From positions 372,001-436,000 of the forward strand of contig CAXXDX010000007.1 in the NCBI GenBank assembly GCA_963677605.2: a DNA stretch of 64,000 bases, given 5' to 3'. The DNA comes from JAGLOK01 sp963677605. GTDB taxonomy: Bacteria > Bacillota > Clostridia > Christensenellales > UMGS416. This document shows, in pieces, positions 7,372 through 14,051 of the stretch. How positions within the stretch are numbered: the first letter of the stretch is position 1; every line of letters starts with the position of its first letter. The notes under the pieces are model-generated. The model did no database searches, was not told the DNA's origin, and saw nothing but the letters and a program-made list of their open reading frames with translations. Position numbers and translations under genes: made by a program.

Positions 7372-8382
7372 ATGAAAAAAAGACTAACTATTTTATTGCT
7401 TATTTTGGCTGTCGTCGTTTCGCTTTTTGCGGGATGTGCAAAAGAAGCAGAGCCGACAGCAACAGAAGAAGTCGCAGCAACAGCTGAACCTACCGAAGAG
7501 GCTGAAGCGACTCAACCCCCATCAGAGGATATTGTAAACGAAGTAGATGAACAAACAGGTGAATTAACTATCACCGATGTTTTAGGAAATGAACTTGCAA
7601 TCCCTGAAGAAACTCCTACAAAAATTGTTTCTCTAACACCGTCAAACACCGAAATGCTTTTTGCTCTTGGCCTTGGTGAATATGTTGTTGGTGTAGATGC
7701 ATTTTCCGATTACCCGGAAGAAGCGCTTTCAATAGAGAAAATCGGTGACTTTAACGGACCTAATGTTGAAGCTATTGTTGCGCTTGAGCCGGACATTGTT
7801 TTTGCCGGAAACAAACTGCAGGCAGATGCAGTTGCACAGCTTAAGGATGTTGGCCTTAACGTGGCTGCTGTTGAAGCAACAACATATGAAGAGATATATT
7901 CAAGCATTAAGCTTGTTGGAGACCTAACAGCGACTTCTGACAAAGCTGAAGAGATAATTGCAGCAATGAAAGAAAAAGAAAGCCAGATTGTTGCGATGGC
8001 TCAGGAATATCAAGGCGAACCTATAACTGCATATTATGTAATAAGTGCAGGTGAATACGGAAACTGGACATCGGGTCCCGGATCTCTTATAAATGATATG
8101 TTTGCAATGCTGAACATTGATGTTATAACAGATATAGAGCCTTCTGCTGCATGGATGGACTTCTCGCTTGAAGTACTTGTTGCTGAAGATCCAGACATTC
8201 TGCTTCTTTCAAGCATGGCATATCTTGCTATTGATGACTTATGCGCTCTTGACGGATATAAAGAGCTTACAGCCTGCAAACAAGACGGTGTTGTGATGGT
8301 AAACGGAGCTGTTACGGAAAGACCTTCTGTCCGTATAGTTGACGGACTTGAAGAAATTTATAACGCAGTTTACGGTGAGTAG
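7372..8382 (+). CDS. ABC transporter substrate-binding lipoprotein, BtuF/FhuD type
   Basis: The 336-residue protein starts with a lipoprotein signal (basic MKKRLT, hydrophobic core, and the lipobox LFAGC near residue 24), then a Thr/Glu/Ala-rich linker. A helical-backbone binding protein follows, with two lobes (KIVSLTPSNTEMLFALGLGE and the EPDIVFAGNK stretch) joined by a long helix (TATSDKAEEIIAAMKEKES). This is the type III fold that serves vitamin B12, heme and siderophores. The ATG at 7372 follows GAGGAG; an in-frame upstream ATG at 7330 lies inside the leader structure. Permease and ATPase genes follow. No cobalamin riboswitch is seen, so the ligand is left open. Confidence 0.9.
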   Translation: MKKRLTILLLILAVVVSLFAGCAKEAEPTATEEVAATAEPTEEAEATQPPSEDIVNEVDEQTGELTITDVLGNELAIPEETPTKIVSLTPSNTEMLFALGLGEYVVGVDAFSDYPEEALSIEKIGDFNGPNVEAIVALEPDIVFAGNKLQADAVAQLKDVGLNVAAVEATTYEEIYSSIKLVGDLTATSDKAEEIIAAMKEKESQIVAMAQEYQGEPITAYYVISAGEYGNWTSGPGSLINDMFAMLNIDVITDIEPSAAWMDFSLEVLVAEDPDILLLSSMAYLAIDDLCALDGYKELTACKQDGVVMVNGAVTERPSVRIVDGLEEIYNAVYGE

Positions 8383-8419
8383 TATATAATAGAGTTAATA
8401 CGTATATTCGGAGAATAAA

Positions 8420-9424
8420 ATTTCTATTAAATCAAAAAACAGATTCCTTATTGGAATTATAATATTAACGATTGCCCTTGTCATTGCGACAGGGCTTTCG
8501 TTGCTTACGGGAGCAGGCCTTAATTTCGCTGAAAGTTTGAAAGCTGTGTTTGTTAAAGGCGCAAAAGGATCGGCAATCTTATGGAAAATCCGCTTGCCCA
8601 GAATACTAATGAGCATTATAACCGGTTCTGTACTGGCTGTTTGCGGTGCAGCGCTCCAGGGACTTTTTAAAAATCCTCTGTGTGATCCTCACATTTTGGG
8701 TGTATCGTCGGGTGCAGGGCTAGGTGCGGCTATAGCCATCGTTCTGGGACTTTCGGGAAGCTTTTTGGGGGTCGGCGGAGTCACAGCTATGGCATTTGCC
8801 ACGGGAATACTGAGTATATTCATAGTAACTTTTCTTGCAAAATCGGGAGGAAAAGTTTCAAATATCTCATTGCTTCTTTCAGGAATAGCGGTCGGCGTTT
8901 TTATGAACGCCGGAATACTACTTGTGATGAGGCTGGACCATGAAAAAGCTGAAAGCATCATCTTCTGGACTATGGGATCGCTAAGCTTTTCAAGCTTCAG
9001 ACAGCTTGTTTATACAGCGCCGATCGGAATAATCTCAATGGTTGGAATAACCTTGTTTTCAAATGAACTTGATATGCTTTCGCAGGGAGAAGTGTGGGCT
9101 GCCGAAGGCGGCGTCAATGTTTCTTTTTCAAGAAATGTAATTATGCTGCTGGCGGCGATAGGTACAGCTGCTGTTGTGGCCGGAAGCGGAATAATAGGAT
9201 TTGTCGGACTTATGATACCTCATGCTGTAAGGATGATATTTGGGCCTAAGCATATAAGGCTTATACCGCTGAGTGCATTGCTTGGTGCTGTTTTCCTGCT
9301 TTTAATGGATACGCTGGCGAGGAATATAATAGCGCCTATTGAGATGCCTGTAGGGATACTTACTGCTATGGTCGGCGCACCGTTTTTTATCTATATACTA
9401 AAAAGAAGCGTGAAAAATGATTAA
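8420..9424 (+). CDS. FecCD/BtuC-type ABC permease, probable AUU start
   Basis: The FecCD family is recognised by KIRLPRILMSIITGSVLAV, the LQGLFKNPLCDPHILG motif, GIIGFVGLMIPHAVRM and about nine to ten spans. Starting at the TTG at 8501 would remove the first membrane helix. In frame upstream the sequence encodes ISIKSKNRFLIGIIILTIAL, a normal first span. No ATG, GTG or TTG exists there, but ATT at 8420 sits six bases after GGAG (8410-8413). This gives 334 residues, the usual family length. It pairs with the lipoprotein upstream and overlaps the ATPase gene by eight bases. Confidence 0.8.
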   Translation: MSIKSKNRFLIGIIILTIALVIATGLSLLTGAGLNFAESLKAVFVKGAKGSAILWKIRLPRILMSIITGSVLAVCGAALQGLFKNPLCDPHILGVSSGAGLGAAIAIVLGLSGSFLGVGGVTAMAFATGILSIFIVTFLAKSGGKVSNISLLLSGIAVGVFMNAGILLVMRLDHEKAESIIFWTMGSLSFSSFRQLVYTAPIGIISMVGITLFSNELDMLSQGEVWAAEGGVNVSFSRNVIMLLAAIGTAAVVAGSGIIGFVGLMIPHAVRMIFGPKHIRLIPLSALLGAVFLLLMDTLARNIIAPIEMPVGILTAMVGAPFFIYILKRSVKND

Positions 9425-10157
9425 TGTTAGTGATGTGACATATTCATACGGTGAACGTTTCAGCCTTACTGATGTAAGCGCTGAAATTAAAAGCGGTTCG
9501 GTAACAGTTTTTCTTGGGCCAAACGGCTCGGGAAAATCCACTTTGCTTAATCTTATTTCAGGCATTCTCAAACCGCAAACCGGAAAGATTGTTCTTGAAA
9601 AAGAGGACATCCATACAATGAAACCTAAAAGCCGTGCAAAAAAGATAGCGGTTGTACGGCAGTTTGTAAGCGCTCCGTTTGGCTACAGTGTGTTTGATAT
9701 TGTCGCTATGGGCAGGTATGCATATAAAAAGCGGCTTGAATCCATGAACAAAGAAGATGTGGAGACGGTGAAACATTTTCTGAGCGAGATGGGTATATCC
9801 CACCTTGCACAAGAGGCTGTTAACAGGATTTCAGGCGGTGAACTTCAGCGGGTTTCGCTTGCCCGTGCACTATGTCAGCAAAGCGATGTGCTGCTCTTGG
9901 ATGAGCCTGTAAACCATCTTGATATCCGCCACAGGTATGACATATTAAACACGATTAAAAACAGGGCAGAGCAGGGCAACACCGCTGTATGTGTTCTGCA
10001 TGACATTAACCTTGCTATGCAGTATTCAGACAAGCTTGTGCTTTTAAAAGATGGCAGGGTTAAGAAAATATGCACATCTTCTGAAATTACTAAAGATGAG
10101 CTTGCCGACCTTTATGATGTTTCTTTGGCTGAACTTAAGACGATGGTTAGTTATTAA
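9417..10157 (+). CDS. ABC transporter ATP-binding protein, FecE/BtuD type
   Basis: A 246-residue ATPase with Walker A GPNGSGKST (about residues 34-42), Q-loop VVRQFVSAPFGYS, signature ISGGELQR, Walker B VLLLDEPVNHLD and the switch His in CVLHDINLAMQYS. The D-loop and the H-loop match the iron-chelate/vitamin B12 importer family. It overlaps the permease gene by eight bases, completing a binding-protein, permease and ATPase operon. Transport would be energised at the cytoplasmic face of the membrane. Confidence 0.92.
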   Translation: MINVSDVTYSYGERFSLTDVSAEIKSGSVTVFLGPNGSGKSTLLNLISGILKPQTGKIVLEKEDIHTMKPKSRAKKIAVVRQFVSAPFGYSVFDIVAMGRYAYKKRLESMNKEDVETVKHFLSEMGISHLAQEAVNRISGGELQRVSLARALCQQSDVLLLDEPVNHLDIRHRYDILNTIKNRAEQGNTAVCVLHDINLAMQYSDKLVLLKDGRVKKICTSSEITKDELADLYDVSLAELKTMVSY

Positions 10158-10160
10158 TAT

Positions 10161-10189
10161 TTGACAGTATTATTCATTTTCTCTATAAT
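10161..10189 (+). promoter_or_regulatory. Consensus promoter of the tRNA-Arg locus
   Basis: TTGACA (10161-10166), 17-base spacer, TATAAT (10184-10189): a perfect housekeeping promoter. It sits 22 bases before the truncated 5' copy of tRNA-Arg at 10212, the place where an intact tRNA gene would be expected. Confidence 0.8.
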
Positions 10190-10210
10190 TCAGAAAGTAA
10201 TTTAACATAT

Positions 10211-10231
10211 TGTACCCGTAGCTCAGTTGGA
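10211..10231 (+). repeat. Truncated copy of the tRNA-Arg 5' end
   Basis: These 21 bases are identical to 10372-10392, which covers the base before the tRNA and its nucleotides 1-20 up to the D-loop. After GGA the sequence diverges completely from the tRNA. An eight-base inverted repeat (CGAAAATG at 10234-10241 and CATTTTCG at 10321-10328) lies in the 140 bases that separate it from the intact gene. It is a partial duplication, not a functional tRNA. Confidence 0.85.
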
Positions 10232-10372
10232 AACGAAAATGACTGCATCCGGCGGATGATAAAAGGAATTCAAGTTTCTGTGAGAAAGGGAGAATGTCGA
10301 AAAAAGTGAAGACATACGACCATTTTCGAACAGAGGATAGACAACTGAAAAGAAAAAATTAAATTTAATTGT

Positions 10373-10449
10373 GTACCCGTAGCTCAGTTGGATAGAGCGC
10401 ATGCCTCCGGAGCATGAGGCCGAAGGTTCAAATCCTTTCGGGTACGCCA
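10373..10449 (+). tRNA. tRNA-Arg, anticodon CCG
   Basis: Cloverleaf: acceptor GTACCCG (10373-10379) with CGGGTAC (10439-10445), D-stem GCTC/GAGC, anticodon stem CATGC/GCATG around CTCCGGA (anticodon CCG, reads CGG), variable AGGCC, T-arm GAAGG-TTCAAAT-CCTTT, discriminator G, encoded CCA. The promoter at 10161-10189 now lies about 180 bases upstream, so the transcript must first pass through the partial copy and the intervening sequence before 5' processing. Confidence 0.95.
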
Positions 10450-10490
10450 AAGAGAACAGTCTCCCGCCGGGAGACTGTTCTCTTTTAGCA
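10450..10490 (+). terminator. Strong terminator after tRNA-Arg
   Basis: A perfect 16-base stem (AAGAGAACAGTCTCCC at 10450-10465 against GGGAGACTGTTCTCTT ending at 10484) with loop GCC, followed by TT-rich sequence. It begins directly at the tRNA CCA end. Confidence 0.85.
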
Positions 10491-10496
10491 AAAAAT

Positions 10497-10653
10497 AAAG
10501 GATTTGAATCATAGCTTAGTGTAATAGGTGAAGTGTACCAAATCCTTTCGGGCCAAGTGCATTTGTGTGCAAATGCTCAAGCCTGACAGCATAATGCGTA
10601 GCATTGTGCGAGAAGGTACGCCAACGGCTCGACGTATGTCGAGCCGTTCGATT
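10497..10653 (+). repeat. Scrambled tRNA-Arg 3' fragments interrupted by a double hairpin
   Basis: Three pieces of the tRNA recur here. At 10497-10508 there is a 12-base inverted copy of its T-arm (AAAGGATTTGAA). At 10539-10552 the 14 bases CAAATCCTTTCGGG recur directly. At 10615-10624 the 3' end GGTACGCCAA recurs, followed by its own terminator hairpin (AACGGCTCGAC at 10623-10633 with GTCGAGCCGTT at 10638-10648, then T-rich). Between the last two pieces lie 62 bases forming two hairpins (GCATTTG/CAAATGC at 10559-10576 and GCATAATGC/GCATTGTGC at 10589-10609), like a small palindromic insertion in a duplicated tRNA. Confidence 0.65.
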
Positions 10654-11055
10654 TTTCAAAAACTCCGAGCAAGTTCTCGTGCATTTTGAAGAATTGTGCG
10701 ATAGAGAGATTCAAAGAATAAAAGATTAAATTCACGACACATGTCCGTGGATTTTGCTAAGCCAAGTATTCTAAACTTAATTAAAATAGTGTTGAAATAA
10801 AGAACAAAGCGGCGTTTGAATTCTTTTGAACAATAGTTTCGTAAGAAACTATGAAAGAGAGAGATTTACATTAAAATCACTAAGACTATATGTTTTTGAT
10901 TTTTAGCTTTTATGAAATTATGAGAATGTTTTTTGCTTTTAATAAAAACGGAAACTTCACAATGGTATGCAGTTATAGTATAATCGTTTTTGTTGACATT
11001 GGAACTTATGGATGTTTTATACAATCATAAATAAATATAAGAACGGAGAATAATT
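10654..11055. other. Gene-free stretch with two small hairpins and a promoter
   Basis: No convincing coding region. It holds an imperfect hairpin at 10728-10754 (AAATTCACG with CGTGGATTT) that resembles the terminator at 11371-11399. It also holds a hairpin with GTAA tetraloop at 10833-10852 (ATAGTTTC and GAAACTAT). A likely promoter for the next gene has TTGACA at 10993-10998 and a TTTATA or TATACA -10 around 11016-11023. Confidence 0.5.
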
Positions 11056-11319
11056 ATGGGATTTTGGGACGAATTAGCAAAAGAATCTTCTTACTCAGCG
11101 GCATCAGGAAATGATTTGCCGTATGTTGTGTTGCAGGTTACTTTAAAGGAAAAGTTGTTTGGAACAGGCTCTGGCAATCTTTCTGAACTGGAGAAAGTAA
11201 TTAACGGTCAGGTAAAGAAAGGTTATCGATTGCACACTATCGCAACATCAAATGGCGGAAGCAAAGGATTTGGCGGCGGAGATCGTATACAGGCAACATT
11301 GGTTTTTGAGAGATTATAA
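11056..11319 (+). CDS. DUF4177 domain small protein
   Basis: The 87-residue protein ends with the compact DUF4177 fold: a first strand (YVVLQVTLKEKL), a helix (SELEKVINGQVKKGYRLH), and final strands (TIATSNGG and RIQATLVFERL). The family is small, cytoplasmic and of unknown function, often linked to membrane or stress genes. A GGAG site lies upstream and a clean terminator lies at 11371-11399, so it is a single-gene unit. Similar hairpins lie on both sides. Confidence 0.8.
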   Translation: MGFWDELAKESSYSAASGNDLPYVVLQVTLKEKLFGTGSGNLSELEKVINGQVKKGYRLHTIATSNGGSKGFGGGDRIQATLVFERL

Positions 11320-11370
11320 TTCAAAAAGAGATAACATGTCTTAAGATTAATTCAAAAATACTATTAAGGT

Positions 11371-11402
11371 AAAATCCACAGCACATGTCTGTGGATTTTA
11401 AT
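11371..11402 (+). terminator. Terminator after the DUF4177 gene
   Basis: Perfect 11-base stem AAAATCCACAG (11371-11381) with CTGTGGATTTT (11389-11399), loop CACATGT. The hairpin at 10728-10754 has a related loop sequence, so the gene is bracketed by a diverged pair. Confidence 0.8.
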
Positions 11403-11506
11403 TAGTGTTTAAACCTTTCTTAGTTGTATTATCTGATTTGTGTCAAGAGTGAAGCGATCGGTAAATCGTTTCAGCTCTAAACAGAAAATTTTGTTATATA
11501 ATTGTG

Positions 11507-11527
11507 ATGTCAACTTATGGTTGACAT
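11507..11527. promoter_or_regulatory. Palindromic operator-like site before the short XRE gene
   Basis: ATGTCAAC (11507-11514) and GTTGACAT (11520-11527) form a perfect eight-base dyad with a five-base spacer; the right arm contains a TTGACA hexamer. A possible -10 TATAAT lies at 11570-11575. Such dyads are typical Cro/C1 binding sites. Confidence 0.4.
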
Positions 11528-11603
11528 ATTTTAATGTTTAAATGGTGGCAATGCAACCAGTGGTTTTGTTATAATTTATGTAACAATGAAAGGAATTATG
11601 ACA

Positions 11604-11834
11604 ATGAACACAGCTGACAGAATTCAAAATTTACGTAAACAAAAAAGGTTTTCTCAGGAAGAGTTTGCAGGGAAAATGGATGTATCAAGACAAGCGGTTT
11701 CAAAATGGGAAAGCGGACATAGTACACCGGATATAGAAAAAGTTATCGCAATGAGCTTAATTTTTACAGTTACTACCAATTATATACTCAAAGGGGAAGA
11801 GTTGGTTGCTGCTTTTTTAAATCTTAAAACTTGA
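11604..11834 (+). CDS. Short XRE-family HTH protein, possibly truncated
   Basis: The first 50 residues are a good Cro/C1 helix-turn-helix (NTADRIQNLRKQKRFSQEEF, then DVSRQAVSKWESGHSTPDIE). The usual next segment is partly degraded (AMSLIFTVTTNYILKGEEL), and the protein stops at 76 residues, whereas relatives with this HTH normally carry a longer C-terminal, often membrane, domain. I chose the ATG at 11604, nine bases after AAAGGA, over two upstream in-frame ATGs at 11586 and 11598. It is either a small stand-alone repressor or a decayed remnant. Confidence 0.65.
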   Translation: MNTADRIQNLRKQKRFSQEEFAGKMDVSRQAVSKWESGHSTPDIEKVIAMSLIFTVTTNYILKGEELVAAFLNLKT

Positions 11835-11923
11835 GCAATACATAAACGAAGTTGAATATTCGAGTAATTAAGGTGTATTATTACTTAGTAAGCAAAGTTA
11901 TTAATAATAAAAGGGTGATAACC

Positions 11924-12550
11924 ATGGCAAACATTCAGCTTGAGCTTTCCTGTATAATGGACGACGAGAAAAAACATTTCGGCGGCGATCAGCATTGGTA
12001 TAAGGCAAAATGGCACAGCGTGTCCGGATGCGGCCCGACGGTAGCGGCTACTATACTTGCACATCTGGCTGAGTATAAAGAAAGCTGCAGGGCATTGTAT
12101 AAGTACAATTTTCCGCTGCAAAAAGAAGAGTTTGTGCGCCATATGGGTGAAGTGCGTGAATTTGTAAAACCCGGCATCAACGGACTTACATCAAAAACGT
12201 ATTTTGCATGCGAGGTAAAAAGGTTTGCCGAAAGCCGCGGAGTAAATCTTAAAACTGACTTAGTCAGTAAAAAGATTGATGCAGATAAAGCATATGAACG
12301 AGTTAAGCACTCCATTGACAAAGGACTTCCGCTGGCACTTCTGATACTTAAAAATCCAGAGCCTGAAATTGAGGAGTTTACATGGCACTGGATGGTTGTA
12401 ATCGGCTATAAAGAAGAAAAAAGGCAGATAGTGATGACTACATGGGGAAAGATATTCGACCTTGATTTTGATAAGGTCTGGAACCAAAGCGGCAGGTACT
12501 CCTCGGGGCTTGTGTGCATTATACCTGAAGAGGTAACGGCGTGTTCGTGA
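11924..12550 (+). CDS. C39/papain-like cysteine-peptidase-fold protein
   Basis: The 208-residue soluble protein has the two hallmarks of the peptidase C39-like fold: a Cys motif near residue 30 (SVSGCGPTVAATILAHL) and a His motif late in the chain (FTWHWMVVIGYKEE). Between them is helical sequence. No signal peptide is present, so it may work in the cytoplasm. The ATG at 11924 is preceded by AAGGGTG; an upstream in-frame start at 11852 would add an unrelated-looking extension. Substrate and role are unknown, and there is no toxin, bacteriocin or exporter gene beside it. Confidence 0.7.
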   Translation: MANIQLELSCIMDDEKKHFGGDQHWYKAKWHSVSGCGPTVAATILAHLAEYKESCRALYKYNFPLQKEEFVRHMGEVREFVKPGINGLTSKTYFACEVKRFAESRGVNLKTDLVSKKIDADKAYERVKHSIDKGLPLALLILKNPEPEIEEFTWHWMVVIGYKEEKRQIVMTTWGKIFDLDFDKVWNQSGRYSSGLVCIIPEEVTACS

Positions 12551-12559
12551 TTAAAATAT

Positions 12560-12588
12560 TTGACATATCAGTAATTTGCAAATATAAT
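12560..12588 (+). promoter_or_regulatory. Consensus promoter of the first aroF unit
   Basis: TTGACA (12560-12565), 17-base spacer, TATAAT (12583-12588). It lies 25 bases before the leader peptide start and is a perfect sigma-A promoter, as expected for a unit controlled by attenuation rather than by initiation. Confidence 0.9.
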
Positions 12589-12613
12589 TATAAAAAATGT
12601 TACGGAGAAACCC

Positions 12614-12706
12614 ATGAATAAGGCGAAAAACTTTAGCTTTAGTTATTATTCATTTAGCCGCTATTATTTTAACGGTTATTATGGATGCGTAAAAAAAACT
12701 AGCTGA
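12614..12706 (+). CDS. Aromatic-rich leader peptide 1 (Tyr-biased), aroF attenuator
   Basis: A 30-residue peptide starting at the ATG at 12614 with GGAG eight bases upstream. Its core reads FSFSYYSFSRYYFNGYYG: six Tyr and four Phe in 18 residues, with no Trp. The TGA stop at 12704-12706 lies only three bases before the antiterminator strand at 12710-12719. A ribosome that finishes the peptide would therefore mask that strand and allow the terminator to form, whereas a ribosome stalled at Tyr or Phe codons would leave it free. This matches classical amino-acid attenuators such as pheA, and the function is inferred from that match. Confidence 0.85.
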   Translation: MNKAKNFSFSYYSFSRYYFNGYYGCVKKTS

Positions 12707-12709
12707 AGC

Positions 12710-12775
12710 CTTATCCGGGCAAACATAAATCTATTATTAGAAGAAGGAAACTCGGATAAGCGGGTTTCTTTTTTT
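12710..12775 (+). terminator. Attenuator 1: antiterminator and terminator before aroF1
   Basis: The antiterminator strand CTTATCCGGG (12710-12719) pairs at all ten positions, one G-T, with CTCGGATAAG (12751-12760). The competing terminator pairs GAAACTC (12747-12753) with GGGTTTC (12762-12768) and is followed by seven T (12769-12775). The two structures share 12751-12753 and the antiterminator fills the terminator loop, so they exclude each other. The arrangement is seen directly; the switching is inferred. Confidence 0.85.
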
Positions 12776-12830
12776 AATAAATATACATGTAACTTTGAAC
12801 TGTAACGACTGTAGAACGGAAGGAATATTT

Positions 12831-13850
12831 ATGATTATCATGTTAAAGCCAAATGCGGCTTTGGATAAGGTTGCGCATCTTTCGGAAATTATCGGTGAAA
12901 TGGGAGTGGAAGTAATGCGAAGCGACGGCACGGAGCACTCTGTGCTGCATCTTATCGGAGACACATCAAAAATCGACAAATCAATTATTGAAGCAAGTGA
13001 GATAGTTCACAAGATTATCCGTGTTCAGGAGCCTTATAAGCGCGCGAACAGATTGTTTCACCCAGAAGACACAATAATAGATGTAGCGGGACATAAAATC
13101 GGCGGCGATGAATTTATTGTCATGGCCGGGCCCTGTGCTGTGGAAAGCGAAGAGCAGATAGTCAATATTGCTCGTCAGGTAAAAAAAGCGGGGGCTACAT
13201 TCTTGCGCGGCGGAGCGTTTAAACCAAGAACATCTCCTTACAGCTTTCAGGGATTGGGAGCTGAAGGAATAAGATATTTAAACACCGCAAAAAAAGAAAC
13301 CGGACTGCCCATTGTCACAGAGATACTTTCAGCTGACATGCTTGAGCTGTTTGTGGACAATGTGGACATAATACAGGTTGGCGCGCGCAACATGCAAAAC
13401 TTTCAGCTTTTAAAAGAGCTGGGTAAAGTGAAAACACCAATACTGCTCAAGCGCGGTATGGTCGCGACAATCGAGGAATGGCTGATGAGCGCGGAATACA
13501 TCATGTCGGAAGGCAATCCGAATGTTATATTGTGCGAGCGCGGGATTCGTACATTTGAAAACTTCACAAGAAACACACTGGATATTAGCTCAGTACCCGT
13601 TGTTAAAAAGCTGAGCCATCTTCCTGTTATAGTCGATCCTTCCCATGCAGGAGGCACGTGGTGGCTGGTAAAACCTTTGGCTGAGTGTGCTGTTGTTGCG
13701 GGAGCTGACGGTATAACTGTTGAAGTCCACAACAATCCTGAGCATGCAATGAGCGATGGCGGACAGTCGCTGAAACCTGAGAAGTTTTCGGATATGATGG
13801 ATGAGCTTAATATACTCGCCAATGTAAAGGGAAGGAAAATCATCCGTTAA
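12831..13850 (+). CDS. aroF: 3-deoxy-7-phosphoheptulonate (DAHP) synthase, type I-beta, copy 1
   Basis: First enzyme of the shikimate pathway, condensing phosphoenolpyruvate with erythrose-4-phosphate. The 339 residues comprise an N-terminal ferredoxin-like regulatory domain (about 1-65, MIIMLKPNAALDKV and a VLHLIGDTSKIDKS segment), as in the Thermotoga type I-beta enzyme, and a TIM barrel with GPCAVESEEQIV, FKPRTSPYSFQGLG and PVIVDPSHAGGTW. The ATG at 12831 follows GGAAGGA and matches the start of copy 2. It is a close paralogue of the gene at 14139 and has its own promoter and attenuator. No strong terminator follows, so readthrough into the second leader is possible. Confidence 0.95.
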   Translation: MIIMLKPNAALDKVAHLSEIIGEMGVEVMRSDGTEHSVLHLIGDTSKIDKSIIEASEIVHKIIRVQEPYKRANRLFHPEDTIIDVAGHKIGGDEFIVMAGPCAVESEEQIVNIARQVKKAGATFLRGGAFKPRTSPYSFQGLGAEGIRYLNTAKKETGLPIVTEILSADMLELFVDNVDIIQVGARNMQNFQLLKELGKVKTPILLKRGMVATIEEWLMSAEYIMSEGNPNVILCERGIRTFENFTRNTLDISSVPVVKKLSHLPVIVDPSHAGGTWWLVKPLAECAVVAGADGITVEVHNNPEHAMSDGGQSLKPEKFSDMMDELNILANVKGRKIIR

Positions 13851-13875
13851 ATCGGTTTGAAATTCAAAATAAAAG

Positions 13876-13904
13876 TTGACTTTGCATATTACTGTACTTA
13901 TAAT
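13876..13904 (+). promoter_or_regulatory. Promoter of the main aromatic operon
   Basis: TTGACT (13876-13881), 17-base spacer, TATAAT (13899-13904), 27 bases before the second leader peptide. It would drive the second aroF and all genes to aroQ at 22305. Confidence 0.85.
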
Positions 13905-13931
13905 GAGATAAATCATTAATTAAGGTTTACT

Positions 13932-14051
13932 ATGACAAAGAGCGCAAACTTCAATTTTGAATACAACTTTTTTAACGGAAGCTATTACTTTTTTAGCTTC
14001 TGGTTTACATGCACAAAATTGAATAAAAAACTGCTCTTCCGAGCGACTTAA
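13932..14051 (+). CDS. Aromatic-rich leader peptide 2 (Phe-biased), aroF attenuator
   Basis: A 39-residue peptide from the ATG at 13932 with nine Phe, three Tyr and one Trp; its core is NFNFEYNFFNGSYYFFSFWF. The resemblance to leader 1 (NF-x-F-x-Y, FNG, YY, Cys-x-Lys) suggests that both descend from one duplicated unit. The codons for LFRAT overlap the antiterminator strand at 14034-14043, and the TAA is at 14049-14051. A ribosome reaching the stop would therefore cover that strand and permit termination, while stalling at the Phe/Trp cluster would prevent it. Confidence 0.85.
   Translation: MTKSANFNFEYNFFNGSYYFFSFWFTCTKLNKKLLFRAT

Noticed and set aside
10223..10450. A minus-strand reading frame across the tRNA-Arg locus
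   Set aside because: It is antisense to the tRNA and its partial copy; the start of its translation (YPKGFEPSAS) is the familiar artefact of reading a tRNA gene backwards.
11586..11603. ATG at 11586 as start of the short XRE gene
   Set aside because: AAAGGA lies downstream of that ATG and fits the ATG at 11604 much better.
12590..12830. T-box riboswitch before aroF
   Set aside because: The T-box core (UGGN-type antiterminator bulge and specifier loop) is missing, whereas a leader peptide with aromatic codons and a coupled attenuator is plainly present.
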